Shown here: positions 37,173 to 49,075 of the stretch, piece after piece | Layout: the number at the start of each line of letters is the position of its first letter | How positions within the stretch are numbered: position 1 is the stretch's first letter | NCBI GenBank assembly: GCA_950022655.1 | Contig: OX465580.1 | Coordinates: forward strand, 96,738,797 to 96,802,796 | Direction of reading: 5' to 3' | DNA from: Alentia gelatinosa | Lineage: Eukaryota; Annelida; Polychaeta; Phyllodocida; Polynoidae | DNA length: 64,000 bases | Position numbers and translations under genes: made by a program | Notes under the pieces: generated by a model | Seen by the model: the letters and a program-made list of their open reading frames with translations, nothing else | What the model was told of the DNA's origin: nothing | The model's database searches: none

Positions 37173-37353
37173 CCAGCTTTGGTGCCCTCTTCCAGATCAA
37201 AGACGTCCCATGCTATTTTGACACGTTCGTCAATAGTTCCGTGAAAGAAGTAGCGGCAGTTAGCGTGAATAGGGTACGGCTCCGGGTAGTTAGGGCTGAC
37301 GAAGGTACCTGTTTTAGCATCCTTGCTAGAATAGTGGTGTTCGCAAGGCTCAC
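37173..37353 (-). CDS. CUB-domain protein, internal exon (first half of a CUB domain)
   Basis: This 181-nt internal exon encodes 59 complete codons plus split codons at both ends. It carries the first half of a CUB domain: the first Cys (EPCEHHYSS), the strand motif TGTFVSPNYPEPYP, the second Cys (ANCRYFF) and the acidic FDLEE stretch. The acceptor reads TATTTTCAG and the donor GG|GTAGGT. The upstream junction is phase 1. The downstream junction is phase 2 and splits a Gly codon completed by the exon at 10897-11090. CUB domains are extracellular binding modules. The SPNYPEPYP and CRYFF pattern resembles suppressor-of-lurcher (SOL-1) or Neto-like membrane proteins that modulate ionotropic glutamate receptors. 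That family assignment is inferred from memory of the pattern, not from a search. No signal peptide or membrane segment is visible, so this is a fragment of a larger gene. Confidence 0.85.
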
Positions 37354-37851
37354 CTGAAAATACATTAATCACAGGTATAACTACACAATTTGTATTAGTA
37401 ATGATGTTCATCATCCTATCTGTTGTCCCTTACAATATTATTATATACCTGTGTCCGAATGTCTGTTAAATACTGCCCGCTGCTAGGGGTGCAGTAATAA
37501 TAATGTTCGTGCCCGCTGTGTCTGCAACTTTATAAGTCATTAAAATGGAGTTTTTAATTTTCTTAAGGTATATAATAATAAGCAAACATCCTGACTGTGG
37601 ATTCGCCCACAGGAAGGACGTTTCCTAATAATATCATCACTGGTACACCATTACCCTTTTTGTAGTATATCAATACCTATACGTCTTTTGTGATGTTTGA
37701 TGTAAATGATGAAAAAGGAAATGCTATTGAATCACGGCGTACATCGCCAAGTGACCCTATAGACCAAGGGGAAATGATTTGTTTTAGTATTCAGGGCAAA
37801 GACCGAGATTGCCGTCTGGTTGTGACCACAATACCGGCAGAGCAGCAATGA

Positions 37852-38166
37852 CCTGGGACCTGTTTCACTAGTTTCGTGAGATGTCTAGATGGCGTCTAGA
37901 TGGTGTGTCCGATTTCATAGGAACTAGACATTAGACTTCGTTCTGTCCGTTCTTGCTTGCACTGTTCGTGCCGCTTTTCATGTCTGTCTAACACTTTCGT
38001 CACGAAACTAGTGAAACAGGTCCATGATGTATAGATTTGTCTAATTCTTATGTTTGGGGTCTGTCTTTTCCTAAGGGCAGCTACTTGTGTTGTCACGAAA
38101 CTAAACAACCCCAATGTCTTTATGGGGTCACAGACATGTCACGAAACTAGTGAAACAAGTCCCAGG
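37852..38166. mobile_element. TIR MITE, copy 2 (uninterrupted)
   Basis: Inverted ends GGGACCTGTTTCACTAG and CTAGTGAAACAAGTCCC, with a third copy of the terminal motif near the middle (about 38000-38023). It is inverted relative to copy 1. The middle contains the empty counterpart of the Ngaro insertion site (CCATGATGTATAGATTTG read on the plus strand). Non-coding. Confidence 0.85.
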
Positions 38167-39843
38167 TGTCCTGACGTCGATAAGTGTACGACTGATTCGT
38201 TGTTCCATTATATTTGCATTATATGATGGTGTAGAAAATGTTTGACTTGAAAGAATGCTATGATATAAGCAAATGTAGATTGCTATTGTAGAATTGTGCA
38301 TTTTAATATGTAAATTAATTAAAATATGTAAAGTACATTTAAATATGTAAAGTAAAATTTGAAAATCTTCCTCAGATTACCCAGTTACCACTCCCAATAG
38401 AATTGACATGTTTTTTTTCTAAACACCAATTCAAGATCAAATCGTTTAAGAATTTGTTTTTTTCCCCGGAAGTTGCCTATATGTGCTATTGTTGTAAACC
38501 AATGTACAGATCAACACAGGGAATGATACCCTCAGCATTGCTAGAAAACCTATTCCTTCCATTTCATTACAAAAAAACACAGAATCGGTATCTTCTTTGT
38601 ATGAAATAACAAAGTAGTTCTCACGTAGGGGAAAACGTAGTTCCCGTGAATAAAAAGTCGTTCACACAAGATAAAAGCACGCCTGTCTCCAACAAAGGCA
38701 GGGTTTTAACATATCGGAAGGAGATAAAAAAACAACACCAAACGGGTCTGCTGCGGACCTATAGAAACCACACCAATGAAACCCAGCGGAACGAATACCA
38801 ATATCGTCACCGCGGGAGTGATAGATTCCACGAGCAGGGGAGGTCAGAATGAGGCGGATAGGTCATCGGGGGCCCGACTCAAATGCGCGTGGGAGGACCG
38901 TGGGAACTTGCTGACGGAACAAAGTGCGGGAACTATTTCTACTACACAGAGACAGGTGGACATGTTTCACAAAAATACACCTAGGGAAAAGGAATGGATA
39001 TGGGAAGGCTTTAACCGAATTAGGGGACTGGCATGGCATTAAGTAACAGGCCGTTTCAATATTGCTTCATATAGATTGTATTATAGGCCTGCATCGACAA
39101 TTTCTACCAAGCTATATAAGGAGAATACAAAGTATCATTTGCATAACTCGTTTACATATATTAAAACCTGCACAAGATCATATCAACAATCATCACAGAA
39201 CGGCCCCAACCAACTTAGTCTCACTGTAGAGACAGGGTGCACTCTATAAACCTAGTTCTATTCAGTTGTATAAAGTCTACACAAATTATATACAACAAAA
39301 TTAGAGGCAACAAATAGTGTTATATACGTTGGGAAATTGTATTTACCACCAGGTGAATAGGGCAGTACCATGAAAGTAACTGTTGGATACTATTACGGCG
39401 TATATAATTCTATCAATATCATTATTATAGGGATATATCTTTTTGAAATTGTCATGAATATAATGTAAATATCACAGCTGAGTAGGTGAGTAGACAGTCA
39501 TTATGAGACTAAATCACCCTTAGAACATAGGTTTTTAGATGACAGGGAGGGGGGGGGGGTGAAAAGATTTTCCCCTGTGTAGTAGTTTGGGTTGAAGGAG
39601 AAGCCTTGGTGCATTGTGGAAAGTTCGCTGTATTCCGTCAGATGATGTGGTGTCCTTTCTACAATGTTCAAATTACCAACCCGATATTACACCTAATTAC
39701 CCAATTAGACTCAATTGAAGAGGATGTAATGGCAAAATACGAATAGATTCAAAAATAATTTCTGAAGTGTTCTTTTTAAATATTGTTTAACTGTCCATCA
39801 CTTTCCGTTGGGAAATAGGACAGGAACACTGCATGGCTGTCAA

Positions 39844-39847
<4 letters not shown>

Positions 39848-39911
<64 letters not shown>
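39848..39911. repeat. (TA)n microsatellite
   Basis: About 32 TA units with no interruption. Confidence 0.95.
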
Positions 39912-39915
<4 letters not shown>

Positions 39916-40438
39916 TGTATTAGAGGCGGCCTGTTCGAAGTGGTATTTTCTAGGGACATTTGTATCACTGGCCAACTCAGATCATCGGATCAATATGAAT
40001 TGACCAGTGCAAGATTGCATCCGTCTGTTTATCCTTTGAATCATGTTTATCTAATATTCACAAATTAACAGAAATTGATCAATCATACTGTTAAGAATTG
40101 TAGGAAAATCCTGAAATCTGGGGGTTTAAACTGTAATTAGAATGACAAAAACGAATATTCCTTTTTACACTTGGATTTTGTTTACATTTATATAAGAATG
40201 ATGACGGTGTATACCAATCTATAAGAGTCATAATCTACAAAGCAACAATGGTTCTTATAACAAACATCAGATAGTAAATGATACCTTGGTGTGTGTGTAC
40301 AAATGAACAATTCGGTCGTTGTTAATACTATTATTCACCGTGCCCAATACATTAGAAAGCATTTAACAACATAGAGTTCGGTGTACGTATACAAACTGTT
40401 AGGTGATGCATTCACTGACCCCCCAACAAACCCCACAC

Positions 40439-40620
40439 CTCCCATTAGTTGCATGTTGCGTGCACCATCAGCAAAGGCTGTCAAGCCATCCACACGTATA
40501 GCAAGCGCAACCCACACTTTGGATCTTTTAGCAGGGCCGAATTCTATGTCATGGTCATTGTACCAGTCGTCAATGACTGTATGCTGGTGTGTGCCAATGG
40601 CATTGCATGTTAACGTCAGC
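40439..40620 (-). other. Possible exon with an Ig-like half domain
   Basis: The minus strand has a strong acceptor (GCTTTTTCTTGCCTCAG) at 40621, then an open frame beginning LTLTCNAIG and followed by IDDWYNDHD. This recalls the B-strand Cys and C-strand Trp of an Ig domain. The later part does not show the expected DxGxYxC. A donor GGAG|GTGTGG would end it in phase 1 at 40439, compatible with the CUB exon downstream. Unproven. Confidence 0.25.
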
Positions 40621-42436
40621 CTGAGGCAAGAAAAAGCAATGTAAAGTCACGCACCGTCAATAGCTCCATGCAGGCGAGGGTCGAGAAATGTTAGCAAACA
40701 AATGCCATGCCCAGATCGACATGAGACCTGAGCCAGGACACTTTCCATGATATCATTATAACGCAGATCATTTTGTGTATACACCTATTCCATTTAATTG
40801 TCCGTTAACACAAGGATTTTCCCAAATCGGTCTTCTGCCTTTTGCACTGTCCTGCCTCTGTTCTTCACAGCATTGCTAACCATTCCCTTTAGATAATGAA
40901 AGCCTTTTTTGTCGCGATCTTTATAACATGTTCAGCGTGGCCCTGTTAAAAGAAAGCCACGGTCTCCAGGGCACCTCTTTTAGTTCCTTTGAAAGTGTCG
41001 GCGAATTTGAGCTTTAAAGCTGTTAGAGATAGAAGTAAACTAACCCAATTTGTGTCGTGCCTGTGAAGCCTACAACCGTCCATAATGGCCAAATAGGCTG
41101 CGATCCGCGGGGGCATCTATAGACTTCGGGAGCACACCCCCGCCACCTACGGGTAGCAAACACTAGAGGCCACCAGCTCCTTTCCTTTTACACTTTATAG
41201 CAAACATACTAGCAATACAAGCAACCAACCAAGTAAAAAGACATCTAGACATTCAGCAACGTTGACTTTGTTTTTTTTCTCATGCACATAGGGATTTTTT
41301 TCTCTTGGAAGCTTCTGCTTCGACACTACCCCCAGTTTTATTTGATCTCAGCCCTCATGTAAAGAGGCCTAACCCCTTTTCAGCATCCCTTTAAACGTTA
41401 GATTTCCCTCAGGGTCAGATACCTAAATGCCCGCTTCCTATGAGCCATTTCTGTCTAGGAATCAAATCAGGAGCAGGCTAGCTTTCTACACTAAGCCGTT
41501 GACGGCCATGGTGTTGGGATGTGGGTGATATAGGGTGCAGTGAGGTATGAGAGAGATCCAAGGTAATCATTTGTCCTGTGTTGAATGGAAGCCCCTGCCT
41601 ATATGACAGAGAAACACACTTTGGATTCAGCGGTTGGCGTCCGCCTGACGGTCCATGTACAGCCGCAGTTAATTGAGGGGCTTATCTGACGTTATGTCCG
41701 ACTGTATGCCGCAATGTGCCGATGTCATGTATGGCTGATTCGGAGGGATAAGTGCTATGTGTAGGAAGTGCAGTAAGCTGGATTTGCAGGGGCAACCCTT
41801 TTCTGTTAGTTAGATACCCGTATCGGCTCTGAAAGCATGTATCATATGCTAAAATTTGAATAATATTTATTGATACAGTCAACTAAAAAAACTATCTATT
41901 TTAAAAACAATCATTGGTTTTGATGTACGTTGGAGCAGGAGGTCGGAAACATTTTTACTCCCCCAAATAGTGGCAGACCGAATTCTTCTATAGGAGTAAT
42001 TACACAGGAAGAATAGTTATTGTGGCTGAATGGAATTAGTTCCGTGTTATTTTAATCGGAATCATCAACCGTATTACAGGAACGAGGTCACTATTCCAGA
42101 TGAAAACAACACGGCTCAGATATAATTCAGCTATACTCACTATGTCTCCTTTTTCTGAAAAAGGCCATTTGCTTATTTGATGAGTGAAAATGACTGTAGG
42201 ACGTCACCGCCAAATTTGCTGGTTTACCAGTGATCCGCTAGCCGGCTGGCGTAAGGTTTACGCTCATCGCAACCGATGATTTGCTTTACTTAGGCGTGTT
42301 CAAGTCTACTATTGTCGGGCTAAGTGTTAGGTGCCCTCACCACTTTTGAAACATGGTGAATACGTAACTGTAAGCATTGAAATGAACGCAGAATTCGGTA
42401 CTTCAGTAGTTTAGCAGTGGTTTGTTTATATTTAGA

Positions 42437-43649
42437 GGGGGCGTCGACCAACCACGACAAGGCTACAACAATGGCTTCCCGACAAGGCCATGATTGGAAG
42501 CTTATCGGGAGCCTTCTTACGAGGCTACCACAACATCGAGCATGTTCAATTTTCCCATGACTGGACCCTTGTCGTGAACTTTCTTGTCGGCGCTCAGTGA
42601 CGTCAGAATAGGGGGGGGGGGGCAGGGGGGCAGCCGCACCCTCCACTTTTTTGCCAGCCTAAAAAAAGTCAGCACCTTCAAATTTAACTAAATAAAGTGT
42701 AAAAACTGTCTTGATTTTTCAACATCGAAAAATGTCTAAATCTAGCTTTTTAGCATGCAACTATGGCTAAGCCTTGATTTTTCACTGTGGAAAATGTTGA
42801 AGTCTGACTCCTTGGCGTGCAATGAAGTCTAAACACTGACTTTTCACAGAGGAAAAGTGTCAAAGTCTAACCTTTTACCATACAATGATGGCTCAGCCCT
42901 TACTTCTTCCAGTGGAAAAATGTCAAAGTCTGACTTTTTAGCATGCAATGGTGGCTAAGCCCTGACTTTTCACCATGGAAAAGTGTCAAAGTCTGACCTT
43001 TTGCCATGCAATGATGGCTCAGCCCTGACTTTTAGCAGTAGAAAATGTCAAAGTCTAACTCTTTAGCGTGCAATGATGGCTAAGCCTTGACTTTTCACCA
43101 TGGAAAAGTGTCAAAGTCTGACCTTAAAGTTACCATGAAATGATGGTTAAGCCCTGACTTTTCACAGTGGAAAATGTCAAAGTCTGACTCTTTAGTGTGT
43201 AACGATGGTTAAGCCCTGACATTTCACTGTGAAAAGGTGTCAAAGTCTGACCTTTTACCATGCAATGATGGCTAAGCTGTGACTTTTCACAGTGGAAAAT
43301 GTCAAAGTCTGACTTATTAGCATGCAATGATGGCTAAGCCCTGACCTTTCCCCATAGTAAGATATTAAAGTCTGACCTTTTACCCTGGAATCATGGCTAA
43401 GCCCTGACATTTCACCAAGGAAAAATGTCAAAGTCTGACTTTTTTGTGTGTAGAGAAGGTAACGACCTGACTTTTCTCAAACTTTTTGAAGATTTACAGT
43501 AAATCGAATGGGACAGGTCAATCTCAAAGTCTGACTCCATGCCAAGAAAAAAGTCACCAATTTTTACTTCCCCGCCATCCCACTTTCAAAATGTTCAGAC
43601 GCCCCTGGCTTGTCATATGTGTAGCCTTGTCGTGGTTGGTGGACGCCCG
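42437..43649. mobile_element. TIR element carrying a minisatellite
   Basis: The ends are inverted copies of about 28 bp (GGGCGTCGACCAACCACGAC on the left, GTCGTGGTTGGTGGACGCCC on the right). Most of the interior is the 62-66 bp tandem array at about 42690-43540. A poly-G stretch lies at 42609-42620. No ORF has a recognised domain. Confidence 0.7.
42690..43540. repeat. Minisatellite, 62-66 bp unit, about 13 copies
   Basis: Each unit contains AAGCCCTGACTTTTCAC, AAAATGTCAAAGTCTGAC and ATGCAATGATGGCT. Units differ by several substitutions and small indels, so the array is not recently homogenised. Confidence 0.85.
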
Positions 43650-45257
43650 CCTTTACTTTGTCACTTCATGTTAGGCTATCGGAGGTCGGTCGGAACATCG
43701 ATTTAGGGTACAAATCGCCTTTCTTATGCATGCACACACGATGCTTTAACGGTCACTTCTGCTGCTTCTTATATAGGGTATATAATTTCCATATAGCCAG
43801 TACAGTATATTCACCTTTAAGTTTCATTGGTTTATCAGGAAAACAATGCATCCCAGTATAAGATCAATAGTGTGTCAAATTCGTTAGAGCAATGTAGACT
43901 AGCAACTTTAAGACGACGATAACAAGCTCCGCGTGAAGAGCTCATTGTTCTTTATGTTATTCAAAAAGCATCATGTTAGTCCATATTCTTAATTCCATCC
44001 ATTTATAAAAGGACCATCGAAGATTTATTCGATACAGATAGGAATTGTCTTTGGGATAAGGACAGGCCAAATTGTCTAATTAATTTATCAACAGAAGACA
44101 ACCTTTGTGAAGCTACTGAAAATAAGTACATATTATAATTCCAATGTTAATGACAAAATGTGCATGCCTTTATCTGTAGCTGACTTTTGTTTTTTTAAAG
44201 TGTTGTAAAATATGGTCTCCTCGTTGCCTTTAGGTGAATATTCACAAAATTTAAGCAGCATATAAACTATGATCTTGATGTCAAAGATACTTGCCAACAT
44301 CGTCTTGTATGTGTCCATGAGAAAACGTTCTATTAACTGTTAATCTATACTCGATAACCATACCGGTTAACAAAAAATCAGATTTAATTTTAATTGGATG
44401 AAGATATTCTTGTAATCGAAAAAAGACATGACAAGCTCTATGGTCCATATGTGTGTTGGGAAATTGTTTTTTGAAGGACGATGATGAATGACTGACATTT
44501 TAACCGTGTCTCATTTAGGCGATATATGAGCCTGAAGGTGAGCGGTAAAATCAAATAACCTGACAAATCTATGTATTCGCTTTCGATGATACAACTCCAT
44601 GTTTGCCGATATGGGTGGTCTTAATCACAATCGATTCAGCAATATGATCTCCTGTCACCAAAAACCAGTTGTAGCGATCGTACAACAGTCACTCAGACTC
44701 ATATGAGCTGCCGAATCATTCATTTCACTCAAAATTTCATTTGATAGGCAGTAAAATTAAACCGTCATCATCCGTCCCTATGGTGATTACGTGCAATATG
44801 ATCTGATGAATATATCGTGCAGCCGACGGCTTACTATGGATTTTAGTACAGAGCCTGGATATCGAGTGTATGAAATGCAGGTCGCAAACATCATGGTGAA
44901 CCACACATTCAAAAGTAATTAAACACCATTTGGCTCCATCATTCCATTGCTCTATCATTCCTAATGGGTAGTAAAAGGGCCGGCAGGAGCGAGCTCGACG
45001 TAATTAAGATAGGTGAGGATTGGTAATTACTTCAGCAATTAATATGTCATGGCTTTTAATGGACACTGGAAAGGGGGCTAACCTATAGACTATGTGCCTG
45101 TTAAAACCTGATTATCAATCCAACTCATGTGACCTTTCGAGGTCAGAGTGGCGTCGAGGCTTAGAGGCCCGTCGCTACCGATATGGTCTGGAAAGGATGA
45201 TAGTTTTTCATAATCAACCCACAAATGATTTCTAGCTAGCAATAGATAAGTCAGATA

Positions 45258-45408
45258 TTGATATAGATAGGCAGCGACTGCCTAGACCACTCCGGTGACC
45301 GCTCCCTCCATGCATCGCGTCCCCTCGCACTGACACGGTAGGGTGAGCGCGTCTACGGAGCTCTCGTGGCAGATACACGGGCAGTGCCCATTGCAAGCGG
45401 GTGGACAC
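45258..45408 (-). other. Cysteine-rich open segment, possible terminal exon
   Basis: The minus strand after a possible acceptor (GATATTTAG) encodes about 45 residues with eight Cys spaced C-x3-C-x3-C-x-C-x-C-x11-C-x-C-x4-C, ending at TAG near 45285. No named domain was recognised. It is short enough to be chance. Confidence 0.2.
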
Positions 45409-46361
45409 CTCCGTAGCTCTAAATATCAAATTCCGAAATACCTACTAAGAGATTGTTCTGAGGTAGGCTATTCATGGACAATGAATAAAAGGTATCTTGA
45501 TTCCATAGTTGGCCTTTCTGGAAGTTACAATATTGGACTAATGCAGTGATCGCTTTAATAGCTCAACATAGATCTTTAAAAAAACAAGAATACAGAGTGA
45601 CAATTCAAGGAAATGATGGCTGTACACATGATAATTTTCAATATACATTAATTCACTGAGTTCTTTATACTTAAATCAACATAAGAACTCAATGTTTATA
45701 TCGTATGTGGCGGCCTTGAGTGCTGATTCCACCAACGCACAAGATATAGCGAGATTCGTCATGATTTAGGCATCTTGCTAAATCTATCTAGGTTTTTATT
45801 ATTCGTGTGCATGTTTGTCGCAATGCACTTGAGGTGTGGCGGTGTTGGAACATTAAAGTCTACACACGATTTCGTGAAAAAAGTATGCATACCATTGCGC
45901 GCAATGTATCGCGACAAAGAATGCACGACATAACATGACTCCGTATATATACAACGTAAAATCCACCCTGTTGGTGGCTCAGCAGCCTTTTACGGCGCCG
46001 CCTGCCACACCGGAAAATAGATGCGAGACAAAGTACAGCTCTTCAATTTCTGCTGACTACAATGAAAGTAAATAACGAGTATATGTTGTGAATCTGCATA
46101 ACACGCTCTGGCGCTAAATTCATGAACATTTTGTTTAAACAGTCCGGACTTTCAGCTTCCACTCACCGACTCTCCTAGCATGGATCCTGCACTCTACTTA
46201 TTGTGGCCGCTTTTAACTCTGCCCCAACCTGCCTGTTTTGGGCAAAATCTTGCCCATACACTAGTTTTTAAAATATCCTAAATGGTTAGCGCTTTGAGGA
46301 GTATTTTGAGGCTTTCTTGGGATGCACATATATGCATATGGTAAATAATATAAAGGAAAAC

Positions 46362-46458
46362 CCCACTTAAGCTGGGCTAGAATAAACTAAATATAAGAAT
46401 TTCTGCTCAGAGCAAACTGTCCCCTTAAGCAGGGTGTCCCCTAAAGCCCCTCATGTGT
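46362..46458. mobile_element. Pogo-like MITE relic (short)
   Basis: AACCCCACTTAAGCTGGG ... ACTGTCCCCTTAAGCAGGGT recalls the terminal motifs of the element at 33129-34236. About 100 bp remain. Confidence 0.45.
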
Positions 46459-47308
46459 TGGAAGGTTTTGTTTGTCAACATGTTATGTGTGCTCACTTGA
46501 AGGAGCAGTCTAATTAAATGTGCATTCACAATATTAAGTGGTTTAAAGCAAAAAAGAAACAGTTGGATTGTCTGTATTGCTCATTTAACAATTCCTATAT
46601 TTCCGTAATATATGAGTTATTTAAGTTTCATAACTTTTGACAGATGCCTTGTTTTAAATCCGAAATGTTGGCTGGTTTCCCCTTGTCATTAGAGGGTACC
46701 CAGGTACCAGCATATAACATCATTGGGTCCAGGTATAGGGAGTGTAGGGAGAGAGTGATGAACGGTGGCGGTGGCTGGGGAGTCAAGGAGGCGGGGACTG
46801 GGCGGCCTGAAGGCCGTGGCCTGAGGGCCGGTATGCTGGGTGGCGCCAGGGCGGGCATGTCTGGGTGGGTATAAGGGGAAGGAGTAACTTTTTTTCACAA
46901 CAGAGTTATATGCGCAGTATACGTTTGCCCGCAAGATAGGCATATACATATATGTAATCATGTCAATATGTATTGTATATGAGTGGTTACGCGGTGGTAA
47001 ATATGATATATATGTTTTTTTTCATACAGTGATGACATATGATACTGCGACAATTTGGAATGATTATGATTTCCCCTTGCAATTAATAGTGACGATTTTT
47101 ACTTTGGATATTCACCTGTACACCTGTTTAATGGTTTAAATCATTCCAAATCTGCACTCTATTTCGCCTTTTATTACGTAGAATGGAAATATTGCCCTTT
47201 CAAAGATCCGCCCAATTGGATGTTGGAATTGGTCACATTTTGAGTTCGATTGTTGTCTCCCTCCTCTTTGCTGTAGGGTTTTAAAGGCATATCGGGCAAT
47301 TCACGCAG

Positions 47309-47322
47309 GCGCCACCTGGTGG
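47309..47322 (-). promoter_or_regulatory. CTCF-like motif
   Basis: GCGCCACCTGGTGG differs at one base from the reverse of the CTCF core (CCACCAGGGGGCGC). Single motifs of this length also arise by chance. Confidence 0.35.
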
Positions 47323-48000
47323 TTCTTAGAGATAATCATTATCAAAGAGTGGCATACGATATTGCATACAATTCTGATACTGATTGGACCGTGTATATAT
47401 CATTTGCACATCAAGGCATTTCACTCTTGGTACTGAAACGTCTTAGTATACCTCTGGCTGCAAATGTTTGAAGAACCAAAGGTAAAAGTTTACAAAACTA
47501 GCTGTGACCCGGCAGACCGTGCGGCACATAAGTTGGAGAACCAGTGTAATGGTGGTGACAAATTAGATTACGTGTCTACACTGACACAGATGGGAGTCTG
47601 GGCACGGGAATGGTGATGACGGCCGGCCGCGTACACCTGTCTCCAGGGACCGCCACCACCTGAGATCCAATCACCGTCCGGTCTGACCTGGGAGCATTCA
47701 CAACGTGGCACTCAGGGTCCCCGCCACGCCCACTTACCAAGCTACACCTGTACCCACCTCTGTCACTCCACCCCAACACAGCCCATTACACATCATGGCA
47801 CCTCACCTCACCCCAACGCATCCCAAATCACTGCACCCAACACCACACCCCAAACCACTACCACGCATCCCATCTCGACCCCATCACTACTTATAATTAT
47901 TATACAATATTATTATATACCTATGCACAGACTCACTACGAATACTGGCTGCTCCTTGTGGTATAATAATAATACCATACACCAAAGGTACTCCGTCTAG

Positions 48001-48085
48001 CCTAGTACGCATCGCCTTTGAAATTGACATACTGAGTGCTTTGACTGACATACAGAGTGTTTTGAACGACATACGTAGTGCTTTG
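48001..48085 (+). repeat. 21-bp short tandem repeat, 3-4 copies
   Basis: Units of the form TGACATACAGAGTGTTTTGAA recur every 21 bp with substitutions. Confidence 0.75.
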
Positions 48086-48920
48086 AAAAATAACGCAATC
48101 TGATTGGCCGAGAGGCTGAAGCACTCGGCTGGGCGGAAAATTCAAAAATGGCATACGTCTTCGACTCACTAGTTTGACAATGTGCTATACACGGGCTGGA
48201 ACGAGTTAAGATGCATATTTAGCGAATATCGAGGTAAATTGCAAATAGGATGAACATGGTACTGTTTAGATAGCTTAGATATATATGGAATCAATCAATA
48301 TCAACAAGGACTGACAGTTCACTCCGACACTCCGAGTTGTCAACGTAAAATTATGTTGGATACCCTAGTTCCAGTGTCGGTACACAGTGCAGATCTATTA
48401 CATATATCTAAGCTGTATCTAACTGTATATCTAAGTATCTAAACTGTATCACGTGATTGTCTCATGTAAGATACCTCGATATTTGGTCATTATACACTCT
48501 TAGAGAAGTTCATGTTGACAATCCTCTCCGACGTTCGCCTCCGACCAGGAACCGCTTTTGCAGGTTAGGAACAAGAGAGTACCATATTGTATTATAGCAG
48601 TTTAAAAAGGCACCCAGCGAAATTGCTTCTGGAACGTCCGAGACCAGCGAACCTTATGTACACACACACTGTAAAACAAGGGATCACAGTGAAATTAAAT
48701 GAACGTCACTCTCCAAATCGTAGTCTCTGCTAATCAGTAAGCGTGTGTATAACAGAGGATCTGTTCAGAGAGTGAGGAAGGCAATTGCCATAGTAACAGA
48801 TCCAGCATGTATCACAATGTACACAACGTCTTTGGCGTCACTGTCTTGTCGAGTGAGTGATGGTCTACGGGCGATCAAGGTAAATTCCGAACATTGTAAC
48901 ACTTTGTAAGGTATATAATA

Positions 48921-49075
48921 ATAGAATTACAACGTTACCGCTCCAGTATGGGAGCTGTTCAGCTCGGTTAGGCTCACGGTAGTACTCACCTCAGTCTACG
49001 GCTTCGGTGAGTACTACCGTGAGCCTAACCTCGCCGTACAGCTCCCATACTCGATCGGTAACATAGTAATTTTAT
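48921..49075. repeat. Foldback hairpin, arms about 70 bp
   Basis: Left arm 48921-48990 (...TTAGGCTCACGGTAGTACTC) and right arm 49006-49075 (GAGTACTACCGTGAGCCTAA...) are near-perfect inverses around a 15-nt loop. Transcribed RNA would form a long stem. It is probably a foldback or MITE element. Confidence 0.85.

Larger units (their letters stand above)
38167..42436. other. Stretch with few signals
   Basis: Contains the (TA)n tract at 39.85 kb and the possible Ig-like exon at 40.44-40.62 kb. The rest is AT-rich without recognised coding sequence. Confidence 0.5.
43650..48000. other. Stretch with few signals
   Basis: Contains the cysteine-rich segment at 45.3 kb, a pogo-like relic, a GC-rich block at 46740-46880, and a C-rich block at 47620-47890 followed by AT-rich sequence. 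No domain was recognised in the open frames. Confidence 0.5.

Noticed and set aside
37896..38114. Minus-strand open frame in the MITE
   Set aside because: It lies wholly within a non-coding TIR element.
42690..43540. Considered a CRISPR-like array
   Set aside because: Units are tandem and 62-66 bp with diverged sequence throughout. There are no distinct repeats and spacers and no cas genes, and the context is eukaryotic.
44737..44958. Minus-strand open frame containing QWNDGAKW, reminiscent of a C-type lectin
   Set aside because: The lectin Cys pattern and flanking motifs are absent.
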